Part shown: positions 11,182-23,120 of the stretch, piece after piece
How positions within the stretch are numbered: position 1 is the first letter of the stretch
How the letters are laid out: every line of letters starts with the position of its first letter
Origin: Turritopsis dohrnii
Lineage: Eukaryota > Cnidaria > Hydrozoa > Anthoathecata > Oceaniidae
NCBI GenBank assembly: GCA_027922465.2
Contig: BQMF02000669.1
Location: 1-64,000, forward strand
DNA length: 64,000 nucleotides
Direction: 5' to 3'
The notes under the pieces: model-generated
Databases searched by the model: none
Told to the model about the DNA's origin: nothing
Seen by the model: the letters and a program-made list of their open reading frames with translations, nothing else
Position numbers and translations under genes: made by a program

Positions 11182-12773
11182 CAGGCTTTTCATTAAGACG
11201 CGATCGATCGCTCTCGCGCTTGGTAGGGAGCTCGTAAAAAGATGTTGGCGATCAATTAATCGCTCTCGTCAATTACATTGGGTTCTATATTTTTTGATTC
11301 AAATAAAAAGCATCCCAATGTTTGTTTTTCTCTTCTCTTCTTGGTTACGCAACGCAATTTTTTTTGATACCGGGGGAGAAAGAAAAAAATTTTCGAAAGA
11401 TATTGTTTTAATTCAATTAATAAAATTCAATGAGTTAGAGATATCTTTTTTATTTCTTTTTGCTTAATACACCTGTTAAAGGATCAGATTATGTGATAAA
11501 CATTTTGTGAAGATACTTAAAAACTTTTCAATTCTTCTTCCGTTGCAAAAACATGTCGCGAAAGTAGCCAATGAAAAACATTATTTAAAATTGCACTGGG
11601 ACAATGGTAAGAAGAGAATGAAAAAGAAGAATAAGAAGAAAAGTTATAAATAATTAATTTTTTGTTTAAAATGTTAATAATCAAATGTAATGTGGCGATT
11701 ATTGGCATCATTTTTAAGATGCGCGCGGGCGACGATAAACAAAGGATTAATTAGAGGCAGCCTTTTAAAGCTATATTTTTTATTTTTTCTTTCCTATGTT
11801 GCTTCCTCTTTCATTCAAAGAATGTATGGGAGTCTAAAAGCAATGACGTAATAACTTTGTCATCTGCGAGTTGCGAGCGGATTCTTTTTTTGTTTATGAA
11901 GACATTCTATTGCAATTTCATTCTAATTGTGCTAAAGTTTGATGTAAAATTTTTATTTTGCCACGATGTCGAAAGGAAACGGAAAAGGAAACTCTGTAAA
12001 GTTAAAAACATTTTTGAGTTGGCAAAAATCCAAAGTTATCGGGTACAAAACAGAAGTAAAAGATGGTGTTACTTATGTTAACTTTGTATGGTGCAAAGTT
12101 TGTGCTCGGAACGAAGCTGTTATTCGAGCAGATAAAGCCTGCAAGGGAGAGGTAGCAGAGGCAATGTTACAATATGTAAAGGGAACGAATAATGTGACAA
12201 AGCATACTGTGACACGTCACTTCAACGGAATATGATGGTTTTAAGTTCACCTCTGATTTCCATTTCTTCAACTTGCTTTCCGAAACACCAATTAGCGATC
12301 GTATCGTAAAAATTCTTAATGTTCTTATCGCTTACCATCTTGAATAAAAAACGGAAATCAGTCTGACTGAAACTAGTGGTATATTACCGAACTTTTCGTC
12401 TTCGAGGAATGGGGGTAGTGGCGAAAGGAAAGTCAGTCAGAACCCCTAGGATTCTACATTATTAGTGTTCGGAGTGGCTCCGCCTACTTTCCTAGTACAA
12501 GCAAATCGGCTGATTCCGTTATGGAAGTAGGTAGAGGAAGTTTGAAACTTTCTAAGGGTGCCGAACATAATTTTTGTAGTTGTCTGAATGTTTGAAAAGA
12601 CCTGAGTAATTCTCATTTTTGACGAGTGTTTATAGCAAAATTTAAAAATCGCGCGCGTCAAAATTGATTTACGAGAGCGATTTGCCTAAATTTTCGCGCG
12701 CGCTTCGCGCGCGATGTGTTATTTACGAGACCTTTTCTTCAATCTTGTTGCTTTTTATTCCGTGAAAAGCCTG
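11182..12773 (+). mobile_element. hAT-like TIR element with BED-type zinc finger ORF
   Basis: Ends are CAGGCTTTTCA / TGAAAAGCCTG, flanked by the 5-bp direct repeat GTATT on each side. Just inside the left end is GCGATCGATCGCTCTCGCGC and inside the right end CGCGCGCTTCGCGCGCG plus GAGAGCGATT: GC-rich palindromes in otherwise AT-rich DNA. At 1.59 kb it is too short for a complete hAT transposase but keeps the N-terminal zinc finger ORF (11966-12235). The CAG ends, short target duplication and BED-type finger point to the hAT superfamily (inference). Confidence 0.72.
11966..12235 (+). CDS. BED/TTF-like zinc finger protein remnant of a transposase
   Basis: An 89-residue ORF inside the TIR element. 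It begins with a basic stretch (MSKGNGKGNSVKLKTFLSWQ). C43-x2-C46 follows in FVWCKVCARN, then VKGTNNVTKHTVTRHFNG with H80 and H85, the layout of the BED-like fingers that precede hAT-type transposase cores. These fingers bind transposon ends. No DDE catalytic core follows; the frame stops after the finger, so this is either a truncated transposase or a first exon whose partner is lost. The ATG follows a T-rich stretch. A second overlapping frame (11857-12081) has no domain and is ignored. Confidence 0.6.
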   Translation: MSKGNGKGNSVKLKTFLSWQKSKVIGYKTEVKDGVTYVNFVWCKVCARNEAVIRADKACKGEVAEAMLQYVKGTNNVTKHTVTRHFNGI

Positions 12774-13596
12774 GTATTGCTTGGTTGACAACAAAATATC
12801 TATCAAAAGCCTTCAATAATGATTTTAATTATGTTGTGCAGTCTTTGAAAAAAGAAACGATGTAATCTTGAAGAGAGTTTGTGTCAGTATGATCCAGACA
12901 TTATTTAAAAACAGTAAATTGATACACTTTGAAGCAGTTACGAGATGTCGATTGGTTTACAGTCTACAGAACAATAAACATTAACAAGACCATACCAAAT
13001 TCATGAGACCATTTTTAATAACTATGCACTGGTAATAGAAAAGAAAATCAAGTGACGTCCTTGCCCATGGCTGAATGAGTCATTTAAAAGCAAAATGAAC
13101 AATCACGATGCAGTATATTAAGGAAAGCCAACAAGAGTAAAGGTCACACCTATCCTGCCTTATTCTGTTTCTTGCAAATAAAGCAAACCTCTGTGGCTGT
13201 GTGAAAACTGCTCTGAGTATTTTAGAACAAGGAAGAACATAAGGATCAAAAAGTTATTACGTAATTGCCCAGTGAATTTGAAATTTTACTTCTGTTGACT
13301 AATTGAATAGTTCTTGACGATTTTTATTTTTTTAATTTTTATGTAAATTAAGCAATTTTGGTCTATTGGTTTTATTTAAGCACTGCGAATGTGTGCACAA
13401 CAGAATTGTAAATGAATGACAAAAGATATTTTTTTCTTCCTTTTCGTAGTGTTGTAGACATGACGTAATTCTATTGCATAACACTGAAAAAATGTGCCAC
13501 AAAGGAGTGTCTCCCCATCCTAATACAAAAGAATTGTATATGCTGCAACGTTTGTACTCGCGTGAAAGAAGATTACGCGAGTATTTCCCTAGACAG
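12774..13596. other. No gene seen
   Basis: AT-rich spacer between the hAT-like element and a 5'-truncated LINE. Only short frames are present; nothing recognisable. Confidence 0.5.
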
Positions 13597-16300
13597 GTCC
13601 AGCAGAGGTTTTATCATCATCTAAGGATAAAGCTGAACTCTTCTCTAATATTTTCAGTACTAACTCTACTCTTGATGACTCTGGTCATGCTGTTCCTGAA
13701 TTTCCCTTGAGGACTAATAAAGTGCTGGATAGCTGCTTTATCACACCAGCTAAAATATCTTCCATCATTTCAAATCTTGAAGCTTCTAAGGCTACTGGCC
13801 CTGATGGAATTCCTGTCATCCTGTTTCAAAAGTGTGCACCTGAATTATCAATTTTATTTTCTTGTCTATATAACAAGTGCATAGCTGAATCTTGCTTTCC
13901 TTCATCTTGGAAGTTTGCCTCTGTAATTACAGTCTTTAAAAATTGTAGTGATCGATCTAATCCACGAAATTACAGACCAATTAGTCTCCTACCAGTTATG
14001 AGTAAAATTTTTGAGGCCTTTATCAATAATGCTCTTGTTAATCACCTTGAATATAATAACCTCTTCTCAGATTCTCAATATGGCTTTCGCTCCCAACGCT
14101 TAACTGTTGACCTCCTTACAGTGATAACTGATAGAATTGACACTGCATTAGATAAATCTGGGGAGGCAAGAGCTGTTGCTCTTGACATATCCAAGGCATT
14201 TGATAAAGTATGGCATACTGGTCTTTTGAAAAAGCTTGACGATTCAGTGATTTTTTTCAATCATAACGATTTTTATGTAATCCAGAATTTCTTGAATGTT
14301 GACGTTGAATCCCTTGCACAATGGTTTAACGACAATGACATGATTCCCAATTTAAAGCCCGGAAAGACTGAATGCATGTTATTTGGTACATCGCAAAAAC
14401 TGTCAAAACTACCCAGCAAATACTTGAACATAATGTTTCGACATAGAAAGATAAATACCACCAACACATATAAGTATCTTGGGAACAAAGTTACGAACAC
14501 TCTTAGTATAAACGATCAATTTGACTCGAATCATAAGAAATTTTCGAGTCGTTTAAATCTACTACGGAAACTTCAATTCTTGATGGATACTAAGTCTGCA
14601 ACCACGATCTACCATAGTATTCTTCGTCCAATTTTTGGATACTGCAGTGCCCTATCATTAAAACTAAACGAATCACAAAGATCAAAGCTGCAAAAGCTTA
14701 CAACTCGTGCAACCAGTATAATCAGTCCTGATGGAAGTGTTCTAATACCGTCGATAGAAAACATTAAAAAATTGTCAACTTGTGTGTATTTGTACATAAA
14801 TGCATCTCGAAATCTACTTGCTCAAACTTTCATAACTACTACTTCACCGAGATGAATCATAAACTCCGAACCAGAAATAATGGGATCAGTTTGGCTTTAC
14901 CAAAAGTGAGAACGGAATTTGGAAAGGGTGGTTTTTTTTCCAAGGTGCTACTCTTTATAACTCTCTACCGACTGACATTCGTAGAGAAAAAGATGTGAAA
15001 AAACTCAAAGATATGCTGAAAAAGCATTTTAGTGTCTGATTCAAAAGTATATAATTGCGATTAGTCTACTTGATTCATAACCTAGGTCTGAGTTTGGAGC
15101 TGGAGATTTTTTATGAGTTCTTCTTTTACCTTGCTTTTCCTTTGCCCAGGTTTTTTAAATTTTTAAATTTTAAGGTTAATTACAGGACACACATTTATAA
15201 CAGTTATTTATTTAGCTGAAGTGTTTATATCCTGTGTAAATAAATAAATAAATAAATAAATAAGAGTCTCTTTTATGAGATCATTTGTTCCTTCCTTGGT
15301 AATCGTAGACTTGAGGTTGTTTTAGACAGGCAATCATCATCGACACATTCCATCAATGCAGGAGTTCCCCAAAGTTCTGTCCTTGGCTCAACCCTTTTTC
15401 TTCTTTTCATCAATGATCTGCCTGATGACATTATTTCCAAGCTTGCCATCTATGCTGATGATTCAACCATCTATTCCTGTATTCCAAAATCAGATTTGTT
15501 CAGCCAGGTAGAAATGATAGGCGAAATTGAGTTTGATCTGCAATCTATAGTTGAGTGGGGAGAGAAATGGCTGGTCACATTCAATTCCACAAAAACCAAA
15601 CAGCTTCTATCTGTAAATCATACTAAAGATCCCTTTTTACCGTCAGTTTCCATGAATGGCACCCAGTTCCTCTCCTCGGCATCACTTTTTCACAGGACTT
15701 CTCCTGGCTTCCTACATTGAGGCAATCGCTAAGTCAGCCTCGATGAAGGTGGGCTCCCTTCTTCGTGCAAGAGCATACCTGATGCCACTCTTTACCTTTA
15801 TAAATCTACTATTCGACCTTGTATTGAGTATTGTTGCCATATCTGGGGTGGTGCACCCTCTGATTCTCTAAATCTTTTAGACCGTATCCAGAAAAGAATC
15901 TGTAATGCTGTAGGTGATGAACTTGCAAGTAAACTTGACACACTCTCCCATCGCAGATCTGTGGCGTCTCTTTGCCTCTTTTATAGATACTTTTACGGAA
16001 AATGTTCAACTGAGCTCTCTTCTCTCATCCCTGCATTAAAAACCTTCAAGTGAAACACAAGATATTCATCTAATTGCCATGATCACACTGTCATCATCCC
16101 AAAATCATCAAAAAATTTTTACCAACAAAGTTTCATTCCTCGCTCCTCCACTCTCTGGAATTCCTTACCCCAGTCTGTCTTTCCTTCTCATTATAATCTT
16201 CAACACTTTAAATGTAATGTTCACCGTCACCTTTCCTCCTTGTACCTCAATACACATTAGTGGTTTTAAACCTTGTATTGAGCCACTAATTAAAAAAAAA
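13597..16300 (+). mobile_element. 5'-truncated LINE family A copy, interrupted by another LINE
   Basis: Collinear with the LINE at 28196-31670 from its GGTCCAG…GAGGTTTTATC block to the A-rich tail. The segments are 13597-14239 and 15265-16300. The first encodes the RT entry region (ATGPDGIPV, NYRPISLLPV, YGFRSQR, ALDISKAFDKVWH). The second carries GVPQ-type sequence, YADDSTIYS and the connection domain, with frameshifts and a ~20-base deletion near 15668. A second LINE fragment (14240-15264) separates them. The long frame 13707-14855 is a chimera across that junction, not a real protein. Non-functional. Confidence 0.85.
14240..15264 (+). mobile_element. LINE family B 3' fragment inserted into LINE A
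   Basis: Encodes the C-terminal part of a different non-LTR reverse transcriptase (SLAQWFNDNDMIPNLKPGKT, YKYLG, then the SRLNLLRKL…YHSILRPIFGYCSAL region), followed by frameshifts and a tail of (TAAA)n at 15236-15263. It is severely 5'-truncated, as usual for LINE insertions. Compared with the intact paralogous stretch at 29998-30030, about 14-17 bases of target (CTGCATATGGAGTT…) are missing instead of duplicated. Confidence 0.8.
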
Positions 16301-17030
16301 AGAGTACTGCCGGGCATCTAGTTTTTCAAATTTGTTGACCGGCTGCCGGGCACATAGACATGTTGAACTTTTTTAGTTTTACTTTTGAAAATAATCTCGC
16401 AATCCCATGTGAAAAATACAGTGTAATTATACATGTTGTTCCATGTCAATCACTGATACAAAAAATATTATGTAGGATCTTCTCCCTGCAACCAACACAT
16501 TAGATATCAGAGATATTAATAATTTTTATGAGATGTCATCCCAAAAACTTGACATTCACATGTTACACATAAGATGTTAAGTAAGTTGTGTCACATTACC
16601 AGTCTTGCGATCGCGCTAGCACTCACTGCGCTCTAGAGTTAGCTCAGATTCGCTTTCAATCGCGCATGTAGATAGTCATTGTTAGAACTTTTAAAACTTT
16701 TTAAAAAACCTGAGTATTTTTTTCGTTCCTTTCATCTCCATTTAAAACGAGTCTAAATGTGTAATAAAAATAATAATGAACATGTTTCCAGTTTGAAACG
16801 TGCAGGTGGTATTGCATAATCATGTTGTTTAAATGAATGAACTGCTTGAGGCATCAGCGATGGAGAAACCATGGTGCTTTTCAATGCTATTTCCAATGGA
16901 AAGATTTCAAAAAAAACAATGCTCAACCTATTATATTAGTTTTCATGCTCAATTGATAACGAAGATAACTTAGGTATATTAAGTGATCATTCACCAAGTT
17001 GCTGTTGGTAGGGAGAGCGACCACTGTTGC
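16301..17030. other. No gene; old repeats
   Basis: 16305-16350 matches the inverted stretch at 9895-9945. 16950-17030 is the left part of the dispersed repeat described at 6945. A GC-rich patch (GCGATCGCGCTAGC…) lies near 16607. No coding capacity seen. Confidence 0.5.
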
Positions 17031-18331
17031 CAGTCATTGAAATTCACCTCGGCACTCGGCAAATGCCGAGGTTTTTGCCGAGGTAATCGAGGCATTTTCC
17101 ATATTTCCTCGGCAATAAAATTGCCGAGGTAAACTTTTTCAGTTATTTTGTTTACATTTTTTTTATCGTTTATACATGTTTGACCAGAAACAAATTTTTA
17201 TGCGGGGAGTTTGTATTGTTTTAATAGTGAAAAAATCACTTAAATCTATTAAACCGCTGGTCTTTTTAAATCTTTTACGCACATTCAAAAAACATTCCGA
17301 AGGAATTGATGTCGTCGATCAGAGCGCTTATAAAACAATAGGGAAGTAAAAATATGAATAATTTATACTTTTCTTTATAATCGTTTTTTATACATTTTAT
17401 AATAAAAAACGATCAATTGCGACGTAAAAAAACGTTGTAAATAAAACTATTTATGTGTAATAAATGTTCCTAGTGAAATCCGATACAAAAGAAATAATTG
17501 TCAGTGATTTCGATCACGCTATACACACTCTCTGTATTTTTTTAATAAACGAGAAGAAATATAGTGATGTCCTATTCATTAAAATATAACTTTGACAACG
17601 TTAAAAACCATTCTGTTTTGGAAGAAAGAAAATTAGAGAACATTAATTTGGTGGTACATGCAAGTGTTTTTACAGTTTTATTGTTTATTTATTTATTTAT
17701 TTATTTATTTACGAATGTTTACCCAGGATAGCCTCTTCAGTTCCGTAAGGTACTGTTATCAATGAGGGTCCTGCGAAGGAGGTCCTAGAGCATTTAAAGC
17801 CCCCATTTGGGCTATGGAAGCTGTAATGACAGGAACCGCTCAACTAGACAACCACCCTAGACATCATTCCTACTCTCTTGCTGAGTGCTAAGCAGAGAGG
17901 ATTGATTCACACTGTTATAGTCGCTGGCATGACTCGGTCGGGGATTGAACCCACGACCTCCCGAACAGGAAGCGAGCACTCTACCACAAGGCTACCAGTC
18001 GGTCGGTTTAGTTTTTCTAAGTATTTTTCTAAGGTTTAGTTTTTTCTAAGTATAGCATCTTTATTCTGTTTTGATCTATATGATAAAGTAGACATCCAGA
18101 AAACAACAAACCAAAGCAATAAATATTACACTTTACATTTTCGATAAGTGTTTCGACCATGCCGAAGGAAATGCCGAGGGCTGCCGAAGGAAATGCCGAA
18201 GTGTCTCAAGTAAATTTTACTTGTGCTTCGGCAAATAGAATTGCCGAGGTACTGCCAAGGTGAACACAAATTTTTGACATTTCCCTCGGCAATTGATTGC
18301 TGAAGTATTTTATATTGAATTTCAATGACTG
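17031..18331. mobile_element. TIR element with TGCCGAGG palindromes
   Basis: Ends are CAGTCATTGAAATTCA / TGAATTTCAATGACTG with the exact 6-bp direct repeat TGTTGC outside each end. The uninterrupted paralogue at ~7005-7030 confirms the insertion. Multiple CTCGGCA/TGCCGAGG motifs lie within ~100 bases of the left end (including CTCGGCAAATGCCGAGG) and more GCCGAGG/GCCGAAG motifs near the right end. Non-coding. A SINE (17681-18006) is inserted inside. hAT-like by ends and target length (inference). Confidence 0.8.
17681..18006 (-). repeat. tRNA-derived SINE, copy B
   Basis: Minus-strand copy of the SINE at 62974. Reading on the minus strand it has an intact B box (GGGTTCAATCCCCGACC), an A-box region GTAGCCTTGTGGTAGAGTGC, the conserved body and a (TAAA)n tail corresponding to the TTTATTTA run at 17685-17710. 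Best preserved head of the three copies. It lies inside the TGCCGAGG TIR element. Confidence 0.85.
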
Positions 18332-19507
18332 TGTTGCTAATGTAATTTTGAAATACCCTGCATTATACGAATTCATTTCTTCACCTAAGGAAAGAATATG
18401 AAAACATAAGTAGTACCAGTACGACTCGTTTTCGTGTATTCAGTGAAATTGAAGAGCATTTTGTTTCCAGCTCCCTTTACAATACCACAGTGAAATGGAA
18501 GCTTAACCGGGATTTCCACAAAGAGAAACTTGCGTAGGTTTTCCAACTGTCTCCTCCTGCATTCATCCTTCATCCAAATGAAGGAAAATTATCGTAATTA
18601 TCGCAATCATTACAAATAAGAAAAGCGTGCTAAATGGACATACGAACACATATTGAACGCTTCACGAAGGCTTCATGTAGTCTGATGCTTGCGTTTCTTT
18701 TTCCTTCTTCAGTAACGTAAAATCAAGCAATGCATGTCTTTTTATAGTTTTGGAGGACCTGAATTCGCCGTTACATTTATACGATGTGCAAAAACAGGGT
18801 TTCAATGTCATTATGTGATGCGATAATAATGATTGGGAATAAAATACAGGCAAGTTTTTATAGAAGTTTCTCAATTATCAAAGGACTAAAAGTTCTATTT
18901 TCTGCTTTAAACCGTTCTTCACGAACGTATGAAGTGTTCAAAACGGACCCTAAACATTTCACTATAACTTATGTGTTCATGATAAACACACTTATGCGTT
19001 CAAAACGAACGCTTTACCGTTCAATGTGAACAAATATGCGTTTATGACGAACACCATTATTTCAAAGCGTTCATGAAGCGTTCGTAAGGCCATAGTTATT
19101 TAATACTTCGTTCAGCGTAACATACTTAAGAAAAATAGCGATGCGGAATGCGGGCATTATTCATTATGCATTATTTTGCAAACGAAATAATGACATACAA
19201 TGCGCACTTTTTAACGATAATGTACTATAAGGCGGATTTTAGAACAGACCTTTTCATAAATGTTATGTAGTATTACACAATATTAACGAGCCATTCTCTA
19301 TTATTTTCGTTAAATACATCAGGTGTGTTTGTTTCTTTTTTTCACTTCACGATATACTAACATGTACATGTTGCGACATCTTAGCAACGTTTATGTTCAA
19401 GATGATTATTATTATATTATTCTATTATTCTTTCAGTTTGATGACGTAGTTTTATTCTTCTTTTTTATAAAAGAAATGTGACCGTCCACGGGAAAAAACT
19501 AACAATG

Positions 19508-19690
19508 GAATTATAGATTATAGATTATAGATTATAGATAAGAAAACAATAGAAATTATAGATAAATCTAATCTATAATCTATAATCTATAATCTATAAT
19601 TATCTATAATTATAGATTATCGATTATAGATTATCGATTATAGATTAATCTATAATCTACAATCTAATTTATAGGTTATAGATTCTATCT
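19508..19690. repeat. TTATAGA palindromic short tandem array (left)
   Basis: Runs of TTATAGAT and its complement ATCTATAA alternate, so the array can fold on itself. It abuts the left TIR of the 19477 element and mirrors the array near its right end. Confidence 0.85.
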
Positions 19691-20633
19691 AAACTATAAC
19701 CTATGTCATCAATAGGCAAAATTCAAAAGCCCTTAGTTCTGCTTCGCGGTAAAGAGAGTCATGTCATGGGAACATAATATACGCCATATTATAATATGTA
19801 CGTATAAGTATACAGTTATCGGCGCCCTATATGTGGTGTAATTTAAATGCTACTTCGGCCAGGCCTCTTGGAGAAACGTCTTGTTTACTATAAGAGTGGT
19901 CATTTGTGTTAGCAATAGAATGCTCTTTAATCCAATGTTTGGCGGTCATTTGTGACATGTTACGTAACAAAAGTTCAAAACGTTGTACGATTATGTCGCA
20001 AGCATAGCATACTTTTAAGTATTAAGGAAGAGTAAGAAGAAGCTATTCTTCAAGGCGTAAAGGTTAATCAAAAAGTGATTAAAACTTCTCGTTATTGTCC
20101 GTTTGATTATTAAACTTATCTTTCTCTACCTTATCGACTTTCTTGATGTTTATGAACAAACATGTTTTAAAAAATCTTTTTCTGGTAGCATCAGTTGAAT
20201 AATAAAAATAGACTTGGCCACCTGGTTCACATTCACTGACAAGACAGTTTGTTGAAAACCAAATTAAAATGAATGCTTCAAGTAGAAACCATCCGATTGT
20301 ATTCAAGAGTATTTTGTTACTCACTTGAGAATAAAGTCTTCGAAGCGGATGTTCGAAGTGTTGCACAATGCATACAAACACCAGTTACGTACATGTGCAT
20401 AATCTTTTTCTTCCATTCCAAACAAGAAACATAACATGATAAATAATTAATGACTTTTTTACACAACAATATTTGTGAATTGTTCGAGTGAATTTGTGAA
20501 GCAAATAATCATGAATAGGTTATAGAAAAAAAAAATGGAAAAATAGTGACCTCATCTGAAAGAATCACTGAAAATAGCAAATCATGTGAAAGACAAGAAA
20601 AACGTTTCTGACAGAACTTTTACTTCTATTAAG

Positions 20634-21606
20634 CAGGCCTTGTCAGGAGAATTCTTCGAGGCGTGCGGTTGTTCGCACGCCTGTTTTAACGTTTTTTATA
20701 TGTGGCGTGCGATCCACCGCACGCCTGAAATTTTGTATGTCTGCCTAATCTTTTACAGACAAGTGAAGGACGTTTAAACTTGTGAACCCCAAACACAAGG
20801 ACTGGCGTCAATACAATAAATGTTGACTCTCGCAGTCTTAACTTTTCTTGTCTGATAATGTTTAAACCTGAAGTCCTCTGGTGGCTAGAGAATAAATCTT
20901 TCAATAAGAGGACTAGTGGGGTCGTCAAAGTATAATAAATAATCTTTGATCTTTTGAGAAAAGAAATGAAAATTCATTCATTATCAAACATTGATCGACT
21001 GCACAACGTAAAAAAGTTTTGAAAAAAATGATCATTCATTTTCATTCATTTTAAGACGTCACGATAGTATTCCCAAAAGCTGTCAGCTGTCTTAGAAAAT
21101 ATTTAAGCACGAGAAAAAAAATATTTTACGTGCTTCATTCAAAAAAATATCTATAAGCAAAGACAGGTGACAATTTCTGTTTCAATATTGCGAAACATGC
21201 TGCAACGTGATGTGATATAAATTGATAAACGCGTTTTCGAATGTCATTCGACTTTTTTAATAACACATGAAAGAAATTATGTATCTCTTTTCGTCGTGGT
21301 CGATAACGTCATCAAAAACTTCTTTTCAAGAAGATTAATAAATAGAAAAACTTTTTTCATGAACAAGATTAATAAAAGCCTTTTTGATATACAACTGGTA
21401 CTTTAAAGTAAACAAATATTTAAATAAATTTCGCTGCGTCTAGACAGTGCCAGCTGTTTTTTTTACGTTACAATAACGAATATATATAATCTTTTTAAGC
21501 TTCGCACTCCATCACACGCCTAAAAATTAGATGGCGTGCGATGATCGCACGCCATATTTTTGAAGTTTTAAATTCAGGCGTGCGGTTTTCTTCCTGACAA
21601 GGCCTG
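20634..21606. mobile_element. TIR element with GGCGTGCG hairpins, TSD ATTAAG
   Basis: Ends are CAGGCCTTGTCAGGA / TCCTGACAAGGCCTG with the perfect 6-bp target duplication ATTAAG at 20628-20633 and 21607-21612. Near the ends are palindromes of the form GGCGTGCG-N-CGCACGCC: at 20660-20683, 20704-20725 and 21533-21553, plus half-sites at 21507 and 21577. Non-autonomous, 973 bp, no ORF of note. It is the innermost level of the three-element nest. hAT-like by end sequence and target length (inference). Confidence 0.85.
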
Positions 21607-21894
21607 ATTAAGGTTGACAATATTTCGCGAAAGAAAAATTAACCTGCGTCCCTGGTCATGTTTTTTACTCCCGAAAAATGGCGGAATGAAAACATAAACA
21701 AACTAAACGAACGGAATTTTTATACGATAACGGTAAAATTTTCACAAGTCATTAAAGTTGTTATCGCTTGTTTCCTATAATTAGTGCATGGGCTACTCGG
21801 TTATAGATATCTCGTAAAGATTTTACATTAGGTTATAGATCATTACGTCGTAAAACAGTTTATGCATAACACGGATGACATTGCATTGACATTG

Positions 21895-22105
21895 CATAGA
21901 TTATAGGTTATAGATTATAGGTTATAGATTATAGGTTATAGATTATAGGTTATAGATTATCGATTATAGATTATAGATTATAGATAATCTATAATCTATA
22001 ATAATCTATAATCTATATTATAGATAAAATTTTACCTATACATAGATTATAGATAAAATCTAATCTATAATATAGGTAAATATAGATTAATCTATAAATC
22101 ATTGT
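21895..22105. repeat. TTATAGA palindromic short tandem array (right)
   Basis: Counterpart of the array at 19508. It holds about five TTATAGGTTATAGA units, then mixed TTATAGAT/ATCTATAA, ending at the right TIR of the 19477 element. Confidence 0.85.
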
Positions 22106-23120
22106 TAGTTTTTTCCCATGGACGGTCACAAATATTATTTCTACTTTATAATAAATTGTGCCGATTTCAATTTCTTTATACGTCTCTAACGTAAAAAAAT
22201 CAAAACTGCTACAAAAAAAAATGAAATAAAAATTTTTGAACAATGATGGAGAGCATATGGATTGCCGTCGCTAATTCTGATGTATATTTCATTTTAAAGG
22301 AGAACATAAAAATAGAAGTATAAAAGATGCATCAACTTGAGCAATGAAGAAAAGCACTACGGAGATAAGGAGACATATATTATGCACTAAAACATAAAAA
22401 AACATCTTTAACAAAGCTTTGTTAAAATGAAAATATGCGAAGAAATAACTATTTCGTGAATCTCTCCACCGTTGCTCCGATGAATTTGATTTGAAGATCT
22501 ATTTAACAATTCCGTTTGCAACGACAGAGGAAAGATTTACGAAATCAGGGCATAAAACTCTGAGGAGTCATAATTAAATAGAAATATGTATTAAAACATT
22601 ATCAATGGCGAAGTACCTTTTACATAAGCATCGTAATATACGTGACGAGGTTCCTCTATAATGTTTTGTTTTGTTTTGGTTGAGTTTTTTAAAGATGCTT
22701 TAAGTTGTAAAAATAATGTATTTTAATGCGCATTATTTGTCCGAAAAATCATAATGCGGGCGGGTTACGCTGAACGAAGTATTAAATAACTGTGGCCTAA
22801 CAAACGCTTGTTTAACGCAAGTGTGTTCGTGAAGCGCTCAATATGTGTTGATAAATGATAATTTCACAACTATATATATAATAATATTTGTTTGATTTAC
22901 ATTTTCATTACGCACATTGATAGGTTGATGATGAAACATGGACACATTTTAAAATGTTCTTAATTTTAATTTCAAAAAATTTTCAGAGAAGCTGGATCAT
23001 GATAAATATAAATGATAAAAATTATAATTAAGGTGGTACTGGCATCTCTTTGACGTTATCATTGATATCAGTTTCTAATTTACTTCTGTTTTTTACATGT
23101 TTTCATATAATGTGATGTAA

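Larger units (their letters stand above)
19477..22130. mobile_element. TIR element with TGTGACCGTCC ends and TTATAGA arrays
   Basis: 31-bp terminal inverted repeats beginning TGTGACCGTCCACGGG, one mismatch between ends. Directly inside each end is a ~180-210 base array of TTATAGAT/ATCTATAA units. The ends resemble TGTGACGTTCCAGGGG of the 24653-27092 element, indicating a related family. No transposase ORF recognised. It contains the GGCGTGCG element at 20634-21606. Target duplication not resolved (only AA shared). Confidence 0.75.
18646..22848. mobile_element. Outer inverted-repeat element carrying two nested transposons
   Basis: Two inverted blocks pair across this span: ACACATATTGAACGCTTCACGAA-type sequence (18646-18668 with 22826-22848, cut here to its ends) and a ~36-bp block containing AGTTATTTAATACTTCG (19087-19122 with 22764-22799, two mismatches). 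The left arm holds extra GCGTTC/GAACGC repeats (18900-19085) that are largely absent from the right arm. AATGCGGGC and CATTATGC motifs occur inside both arms. The target duplication is unclear (TAAATG occurs near both ends). A second element (19477-22130) occupies most of the interior. Confidence 0.6.

Noticed and set aside
13707..14855. 382-codon open frame as a genuine RT-like protein
   Set aside because: It crosses the LINE A/LINE B insertion junction at 14239/14240; the two halves come from different retroelements.
19087..22799. Long inverted repeats as a CRISPR or bacterial element
   Set aside because: No direct repeats with unique spacers; the structure is nested eukaryotic TIR elements.
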